Below are positions 23,766-27,989 of a stretch of 27,989 nucleotides of DNA, one piece after another (within the stretch, counting starts at the first letter, position 1; each line of letters opens with the position of its first letter). Origin of the DNA: SVQP01 sp045660125 (GTDB taxonomy: Bacteria > Bacillota > Clostridia > Oscillospirales > CAG-272). A program made the translations under genes and the position numbers. A model generated the notes under the pieces. That model saw only the letters and a program-made list of their open reading frames with translations, did not search any database and was not told where the DNA came from. The stretch is taken from the NCBI GenBank assembly GCA_045660125.1, contig JAZRDG010000038.1:1-27989 (forward strand), written 5' to 3'.

Positions 23766-24673
23766 AGGAGCAATTACAAAAGCTGCGTGACGCGCTGCTT
23801 GAAAGAGTGCCGCGCAAGAATTATTCACCTGCCCAAAAGGCGGCAAAAACCAAACGGGTGGCAATTGCGGGCTGCGTTGTAAGCGTTTTGCTGCTGGTGG
23901 TATTGGTGGTTGCGCTGTTTCCTGTGACGGACGTGGAGATCGAGTCCAACCTGTCGCATTATACGGAAGAAGAGCTGCTGGAGGCGCTGGATGCCTCGGG
24001 CTGGACGCCCGTGCTCAACGTCACGCCCCGTAAGGCGGAGCAGCGGCTGCTGGACAAGCTGCTATACTTGGAGAGTGCAGAGGTAAGGTATGTGTTCCCG
24101 GGCACGCTGCGCATCACGGTCAAGGAGCAGCAGCCCTTGTACTATTTCTATTACGATACACAGATCGGCGGTAAGCCGCACACGGGCTGGCTGGCTGTGG
24201 GACCCGACTTGCGCGTGGTGGATGCTGCAAGAGAGCCGCAAGGCTTTTCGGAGCTTGGCATGACCAAGCTCGCGTTGCCCGCACCCGTGCTGGATCAGAC
24301 CAAGCCGGGCAGAAACAGCACGCTGTGCTTTACGCGCGAGGATGAGACGGGGGAGAACGCCAAGACCGAGCAGGACTATGCGTATATCTCGGAGTTTCTT
24401 GGATGGCTGGAAAGCTCAAGCGTGGCAGAACGCATGACAAGCGTGGATCTGCGCGAGAAATTTGACGTCAAGATCACGCTGGAGAGCAAGATCCGCATTG
24501 AGTTCGGACGCGTGCGCGATGCGCGCGAATTTGCCCAAAAGCTGGCACTTGCCGAGCAGATTCTGGCAGAGGGCAGGATCGATCCGGATGCGAAATATAT
24601 CGTATCCGTGGGCAGCGAGCAGCCCTATCTGCGCCCTGCGGGAGACGCCGAGCTTGACGTGAGCGAAAAGTGA
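23762..24673 (+). CDS. divIB: Cell division protein DivIB/FtsQ
   Basis: The 303-residue product is a bitopic membrane protein: a cytosolic basic tail, one membrane segment (about 32-53), a FtsQ-type POTRA domain (about 54-122, FPVTDVEIESN to LRITVKEQQPLYYF) and a beta domain to the end. It scaffolds the FtsL/DivIC complex at the septum. The ATGA overlap with murG indicates translational coupling. It is the last gene before the ftsZ promoter; no ftsA follows. Gene position strengthens the call, as POTRA domains alone are weakly conserved. Confidence 0.9.
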   Translation: MKEQLQKLRDALLERVPRKNYSPAQKAAKTKRVAIAGCVVSVLLLVVLVVALFPVTDVEIESNLSHYTEEELLEALDASGWTPVLNVTPRKAEQRLLDKLLYLESAEVRYVFPGTLRITVKEQQPLYYFYYDTQIGGKPHTGWLAVGPDLRVVDAAREPQGFSELGMTKLALPAPVLDQTKPGRNSTLCFTREDETGENAKTEQDYAYISEFLGWLESSSVAERMTSVDLREKFDVKITLESKIRIEFGRVRDAREFAQKLALAEQILAEGRIDPDAKYIVSVGSEQPYLRPAGDAELDVSEK

Positions 24674-24685
24674 CTCCCGATGCAG

Positions 24686-24699
24686 ATGTCATATGACAT
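24686..24699. promoter_or_regulatory. 14-bp perfect palindrome upstream of ftsZ
   Basis: ATGTCATATGACAT is a perfect dyad located 13 nt after the divIB stop and about 60 nt upstream of the ftsZ -35 box. The shape suits a dimeric regulator. No T-run follows, so it is not a terminator. The regulator is unknown. Confidence 0.4.
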
Positions 24700-24757
24700 T
24701 TTGCGTCGTAAATTGTGAATTTTTCATAAATTTTTGAAATTATTTTCGCGAAACCTC

Positions 24758-24786
24758 TTGAAATATTTTTGAGTTTGTTATATTAT
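24758..24786 (+). promoter_or_regulatory. Sigma-A promoter of ftsZ
   Basis: TTGAAA (24758-24763) and TATTAT (24781-24786) are separated by 17 nt in a strongly A/T-rich stretch that may act as an UP element. The leader is about 100 nt and contains the inverted word CACAA-GGTC-TTGTG near 24828-24841. Confidence 0.8.
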
Positions 24787-24894
24787 ATATGTAAAGCATA
24801 TGTTGGGCTGATTTTGCCCATAAGACACAAGGTCTTGTGCTTTATCGCATTAAAAAATAAAAAACTGTTATAAATTTTCGGGAGGGCATTTAAA

Positions 24895-25998
24895 ATGACT
24901 TTTGAACATGATGATACCTATGATTGTGGCGTAAACATTAAGGTAATCGGCGTAGGCGGCGGCGGAAACAACGCTGTCAACAGAATGATCAGCAGCCACA
25001 TTCGCGGTGTGGAATTCGTGTCTATTAACACTGACAGACAGGCACTTCGCAGATCCGAGGCTGCAACCCAGCTGGTAATCGGCGAAAAGCTGACCAAGGG
25101 CTTTGGCGCAGGCTCCAATCCTTCTATCGGCGCACGCGCAGCTGAGGAATCCTTGGACGATATTAAGAAGTTCCTGCAGGGTACCGACATGGTATTCGTA
25201 ACCGCAGGTATGGGCGGCGGTACCGGTACCGGTGCAGCTCCCGTTGTAGCACGCGTTGCACACGAGATGGACATTCTGACCATCGGTATTGTAACCAAGC
25301 CCTTCGCATTTGAGGGTGCACGCAGAGCAGCACAGGCTGAGGCAGGCATTGCTGGGCTGAGCCAGTACGTTGACTCTCTGATCGTTATCCCCAACGAAAA
25401 GCTCAAGCAGGTTACCGACACCAGAATCACGCTGGCTAACGCATTCGAGATCGCAGACAACGTACTGCACCGCGGCGTTAAGAGCGTTTCCGACCTGGTT
25501 AACGAGTCCCTGTTCATCAACCTTGACTTTGCTGACGTTACCTCGGTCATGAAGGGCGCAGGATACGCACACATGGGTATCGGCTCTGCAACCGGTAAGG
25601 ATAAGGCTGAGCAGGCAGCTCGCGCTGCTATCTCCAGCCCGCTGCTCGAGTCCTCCATCAAGGGCGCACGCGGCGTTCTGATCAGCATCATGGTATCTCC
25701 CGACGTAGGTCTGGAGGACGTGGATCTGGCTTCCACCATGATCGCAAACGAGGCACATCCCGACGCAAGCGTTATTTGGGGTGTTGGCTTTGATCCTGAG
25801 CTGGATGACGAGATGAGAATCACCATCATCGCAACAGGCTTTGACAAGAAGGATGACAACCAGAATCCCGGTAAGATTTCTCTGCAGCCCAAGAGCGAGC
25901 CTGTTGCAAAGCAGATCCCCGTTCAGGAAAAGACTGTAGCAGCTGACGACGATCTTGACGATATCCTCAAGATGTTCAAGCAGGGCACCAGAAAGTAA
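24895..25998 (+). CDS. ftsZ: Cell division GTPase FtsZ
   Basis: The 367-residue tubulin homologue polymerises into the Z ring. Motifs: GVGGGGNNAVNRM (19-31), NTDRQAL (45-51), the tubulin signature GMGGGTGTGAAP (105-116) and the T7 catalytic loop NLDFADV (209-215). A linker (about 320-350) leads to the C-terminal peptide DDDLDDILKMFKQGTRK. This tip keeps the acidic-hydrophobic-basic pattern but differs from the usual DIPTFLR core. GGAGGG lies 8 nt before the ATG. Codon use is like rplQ (GCA, GCT, GTT), fitting high expression, and differs from the GCG-rich upstream genes. It has its own promoter and terminator. Confidence 0.98.
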   Translation: MTFEHDDTYDCGVNIKVIGVGGGGNNAVNRMISSHIRGVEFVSINTDRQALRRSEAATQLVIGEKLTKGFGAGSNPSIGARAAEESLDDIKKFLQGTDMVFVTAGMGGGTGTGAAPVVARVAHEMDILTIGIVTKPFAFEGARRAAQAEAGIAGLSQYVDSLIVIPNEKLKQVTDTRITLANAFEIADNVLHRGVKSVSDLVNESLFINLDFADVTSVMKGAGYAHMGIGSATGKDKAEQAARAAISSPLLESSIKGARGVLISIMVSPDVGLEDVDLASTMIANEAHPDASVIWGVGFDPELDDEMRITIIATGFDKKDDNQNPGKISLQPKSEPVAKQIPVQEKTVAADDDLDDILKMFKQGTRK

Positions 25999-26015
25999 TC
26001 TACATAGCAAAAATC

Positions 26016-26047
26016 AAGGACTCCTGTCAAGCAGGAGTCCTTTTTTT
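26016..26047 (+). terminator. Intrinsic terminator of ftsZ
   Basis: An 11-bp stem (AAGGACTCCTG at 26016-26026 with CAGGAGTCCTT at 26032-26042, 5-nt loop) is followed by T residues to 26047. It closes the dcw cluster. Confidence 0.93.
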
Positions 26048-26094
26048 GCGCACGGCAAATTATTTTTTACGCACGGCGAATTTTTCGCACGCAG
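26048..26094 (+). repeat. Short degenerate tandem repeat after the ftsZ terminator
   Basis: The word CGCACGGC(A/G)AATT with a trailing T-run occurs twice (from about 26049 and 26072), and a truncated CGCACGC follows. About 23-bp period. Function unknown; possibly a small expansion of terminator-adjacent DNA. Confidence 0.4.
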
Positions 26095-26120
26095 TATTGT
26101 TATATGAAGTGAAGGAATTC

Positions 26121-26150
26121 TTGACAAGCATTTGCCGCGTGTGATATAAT
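26121..26150 (+). promoter_or_regulatory. Sigma-A promoter of the small membrane protein gene
   Basis: Perfect TTGACA (26121-26126) and TATAAT (26145-26150) boxes are separated by 18 nt, about 50 nt before the start codon. Confidence 0.87.
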
Positions 26151-26201
26151 GTGCTTGTATGACAAGAAATCCTATATTTCCAAAAAGAACGGGGGATAGT
26201 G

Positions 26202-26633
26202 ATGAAAAGAATATACTTGTACGGGAGAATGGTCAGAATTCCGTTGCTGTTATCCTCTGCGCTTTTGCTCTATGCTTTTGCAGACATGTATATACAAAGC
26301 AATTTCAGCTTTATGAATTTGGCGTTGTTGGCGTTGGTGGTGGGATTTGTCGTTTGGGAAATCATATGGCTGTATTCCATGGGAATTTTCGTCGATCCAA
26401 AGCAGAACAAGCTGACCATCGTAACCGGCTTTGCGCATGGAAGTAAAAAAGAAATCGTTTTAAGCAATCTGGAGTCGCTGGACGTAGAGCTGAACGGCAA
26501 CCTTGGAATGACCTTCCTGATCCATTATAAATATAACCGCCAAGAAAGATTCGAATATAAATTCTTCAGAATTTACATCGTGGAAAAATCACAGTATAAA
26601 AGAATCAAAAAACAATTAAGCAAGATCGTGTGA
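26202..26633 (+). CDS. Small membrane protein of unknown function
   Basis: The 143-residue product has two membrane segments (about 12-30 and 37-58), a short loop between them, and a soluble C-terminal part rich in beta strands and basic residues (KKEIVLSNLESLDVEL, then RIYIVEKSQYKRIKKQL). The layout resembles two-helix proteins with a PH-like domain, but I cannot assign a family. GGGGGAT precedes the start; GTG 26199 is an alternative one codon earlier. It has its own promoter and terminator, so it is a single-gene unit. Confidence 0.75.
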   Translation: MKRIYLYGRMVRIPLLLSSALLLYAFADMYIQSNFSFMNLALLALVVGFVVWEIIWLYSMGIFVDPKQNKLTIVTGFAHGSKKEIVLSNLESLDVELNGNLGMTFLIHYKYNRQERFEYKFFRIYIVEKSQYKRIKKQLSKIV

Positions 26634-26641
26634 CACACGTC

Positions 26642-26674
26642 AAAAGACCTCCTGCGCGGCAGGAGGTCTTTTTT
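26642..26674. terminator. Bidirectional terminator between convergent genes
   Basis: A 14-bp stem (AAAAGACCTCCTGC at 26642-26655 with GCAGGAGGTCTTTT at 26659-26672) with T-runs on both strands. It lies 8 nt after the small membrane protein gene and 5 nt from the stop of the minus-strand hydrolase gene, so it can serve both. Confidence 0.92.
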
Positions 26675-26678
26675 GTAT

Positions 26679-27734
26679 TCAGGTAAATATACGCGCAAAA
26701 ACAGGCAACAGCGCCTTGGAAAAGCGGTAGAAGCCGAGATCGTTGGGATGACATCCGTCCACCGTACAGGCATCACTCTCGTCACCCGCAAAAATGGATG
26801 CGCCGTCTACAAAATACACGTTCCGATCCCCCTCGGACACCGCCTTTCGGTAGGTTTCCATGATGATGGCTCTGCGCGCACGGTCGTCCTGCGTGTCGTG
26901 AAAATCGGGCTTGGAAATCATGATGTAGGGAAGATTGGGGTGCGCTGCGCGAATGGCGCGGTAAAGTCTTTCGTGTGTGCTTGCAAGATGCTCGGGGGAG
27001 GGGGCGTTATGATCGTAGTCCGAAACGAAAACCGACATTTCAAGGCTTGCCAGGTAGTCGATCATGGTATCTTCGGCGCGGCAGTTGCCCGAAAAGCCGA
27101 GATTGACGTAATCCAAGTCCAAGGCGCGCGACAAAAAGTTTTGATAGCACGTGCCGGGTCTTGATGCGCATCCGCCCTGTGTGATTGACGATCCGTAGAA
27201 CACCGCGGGCAGGGTGTTGGAATAGGCTTGCGGTGCTTGCCATTGGCTGCCCTTGGCAACGCCGATCAAAAGTCTTGAAACGTTGTTGTAAAGCGGAAAA
27301 TTCAAAACGTATTCCTGCATGCCTTCGCCCACGTATGCGATCGATTCATAACCGTTTTCGCAGCAGACAGGCAGCATCAGAGAGGCAACGTAGCTCTGCT
27401 TGCGGTGCGCACCGGATACGCGGTAAAGATCAAAGCCGCTGATCCCGAGAAACGGCATATGCGGCATGCGGCACTGCTCGTTCCACTCGGCGCGGATGGC
27501 AATATACGGGGAATTGGTACAAAAGCGGGCGCGAATGCCTGCGGTGTGGGTCGAAAGGATCTGTACGCCCTCGCTGACCGTTTTGGCAACCTCCATCGGC
27601 ATACGTGCGTAAGGGTTGGCCCTCGTTGCGCCGTAAATCACAAACGGAGGCTCGGCGGCATCAAACCACGCAACGTCATCTCTCTGTATGGCACCGGGCA
27701 AGACAAAATTCGGATCAATTTTTGCAATTTCCAT
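26679..27734 (-). CDS. SGNH/GDSL-family hydrolase
   Basis: The 351-residue product has a beta-rich N-terminal domain (about 1-170) and a C-terminal SGNH hydrolase domain. Block I is FYGSSITQGG (nucleophile Ser183, with Ser in place of the Asp of GDS). Block II is NLGFSGN (Gly216), block III SDYDHNAP (Asn243) and block V VDGCHPND (Asp326, His329), so the catalytic set is complete. The two-domain form resembles SsfX3-like esterases. It probably removes acyl groups, perhaps from carbohydrate; the substrate is unknown. No signal peptide is seen, so it is likely cytosolic. AGGAGG precedes the ATG. It lies 32 nt after the MurE-like gene on the same strand. Confidence 0.9.
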   Translation of the reverse strand: MEIAKIDPNFVLPGAIQRDDVAWFDAAEPPFVIYGATRANPYARMPMEVAKTVSEGVQILSTHTAGIRARFCTNSPYIAIRAEWNEQCRMPHMPFLGISGFDLYRVSGAHRKQSYVASLMLPVCCENGYESIAYVGEGMQEYVLNFPLYNNVSRLLIGVAKGSQWQAPQAYSNTLPAVFYGSSITQGGCASRPGTCYQNFLSRALDLDYVNLGFSGNCRAEDTMIDYLASLEMSVFVSDYDHNAPSPEHLASTHERLYRAIRAAHPNLPYIMISKPDFHDTQDDRARRAIIMETYRKAVSEGDRNVYFVDGASIFAGDESDACTVDGCHPNDLGFYRFSKALLPVFARIFT

Positions 27735-27766
27735 ACAAACTATCCTCCTTTGGTGTTGTGAAGATT

Positions 27767-27989
27767 TTATAGCATCTTATCGGCTTGGATCAAAATCTCC
27801 CGCTCCGAGAACGGCAGGTACTTGCCGTGCACGTACTGGTAAGCCTCGTGACCCTTGCCCGCAAGCACGATGGCGTCACCAGGACGCGCGATCTTGACCG
27901 CGTAAGCAATCGCCTCGGCTCTGTCGGGGATGCAGACGTATCTGTCGTGGTCAAATGCCGCCGCGATCTCGGCAATGATCTTGTCGGGA
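27767..27989 (-). CDS. murE: MurE-like ligase, C-terminal end (partial)
   Basis: On the minus strand the window edge enters a frame of 73 codons that ends at TAA (27767-27769). It encodes a Mur ligase C-terminal domain: VCIPDRAEAIAYAVKIA, then PGDAIVLAGKGHEAYQY and FSEREIL. GKGHE is specific to MurE among Mur ligases. Most of the protein, including the specificity loop, lies outside the window. It is a second MurE-type gene about 9 kb from the one in the dcw cluster. It is probably co-transcribed with the SGNH hydrolase. Confidence 0.85.
   Translation of the reverse strand, partial: PDKIIAEIAAAFDHDRYVCIPDRAEAIAYAVKIARPGDAIVLAGKGHEAYQYVHGKYLPFSEREILIQADKML

Noticed and set aside
24828..24841. 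Hairpin in the ftsZ leader as a terminator or riboswitch
   Set aside because: The stem is only about 5-6 bp with a tiny loop and no T-run, so no specific function can be supported.
27767..27989. Right-edge gene as the missing murD
   Set aside because: The GKGHE segment and the IPDRAEAI stretch are MurE features, and the end does not resemble MurD.
1..27989. tRNA, rRNA, CRISPR array, prophage or transposase genes
   Set aside because: No cloverleaf, spaced direct-repeat array, integrase or transposase sequence was recognised anywhere in the window.

Overview
The window looks like part of a chromosome from an endospore-forming member of the Clostridia (Bacillota), probably a gut-type lineage. 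The reasons are strong Shine-Dalgarno sites, consensus sigma-A promoters, a SpoVAF/GerA-type germination protein, a division transpeptidase carrying PASTA domains (SpoVD-like), and a Gram-positive division and cell-wall (dcw) cluster. The species cannot be named from sequence alone.

Layout. Bases 1-530 hold the end of rpoA and rplQ, the tail of a ribosomal protein operon. An FAD-dependent dehydrogenase (616-2001) follows. It is separated from a convergent MgtE-type magnesium transporter (minus strand, 2444-4102) by a mirrored repeat element (2013-2443). Three lipoprotein genes lie on the minus strand (4262-7662). Two of them are tandem paralogues that also share upstream DNA. A diphosphate-type phosphofructokinase and a short-chain dehydrogenase (7875-9885) read divergently from them. 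A second copy of the mirrored repeat element (9890-10395) precedes the spoVAF-like gene (10475-11917).

The dcw cluster fills 12268-25998 on the plus strand: mraZ, rsmH, an FtsL-like gene with a very long N-terminal extension, a SpoVD/FtsI-type PBP, murE, murF, mraY, ftsW, murG, divIB/ftsQ and ftsZ. These make and flip the peptidoglycan precursor (MurE, MurF, MraY, MurG), polymerise and cross-link it at the septum (FtsW, PBP), and organise the divisome (FtsL, DivIB, FtsZ). murD, murB, murC and ftsA are not in the cluster. Separate promoters are visible before mraZ, before the PBP and before ftsZ. After ftsZ come a small membrane protein and then, on the minus strand, an SGNH/GDSL hydrolase preceded by the C-terminal end of a second MurE-like ligase.

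The strongest unexplained signals are of two kinds. First, a four-hairpin repeat occurs as two head-to-head pairs, and its stems differ between copies by compensatory changes. Second, a roughly 110-nt, promoter-driven, terminator-ended structured RNA candidate sits inside the dcw cluster just before the PBP gene.
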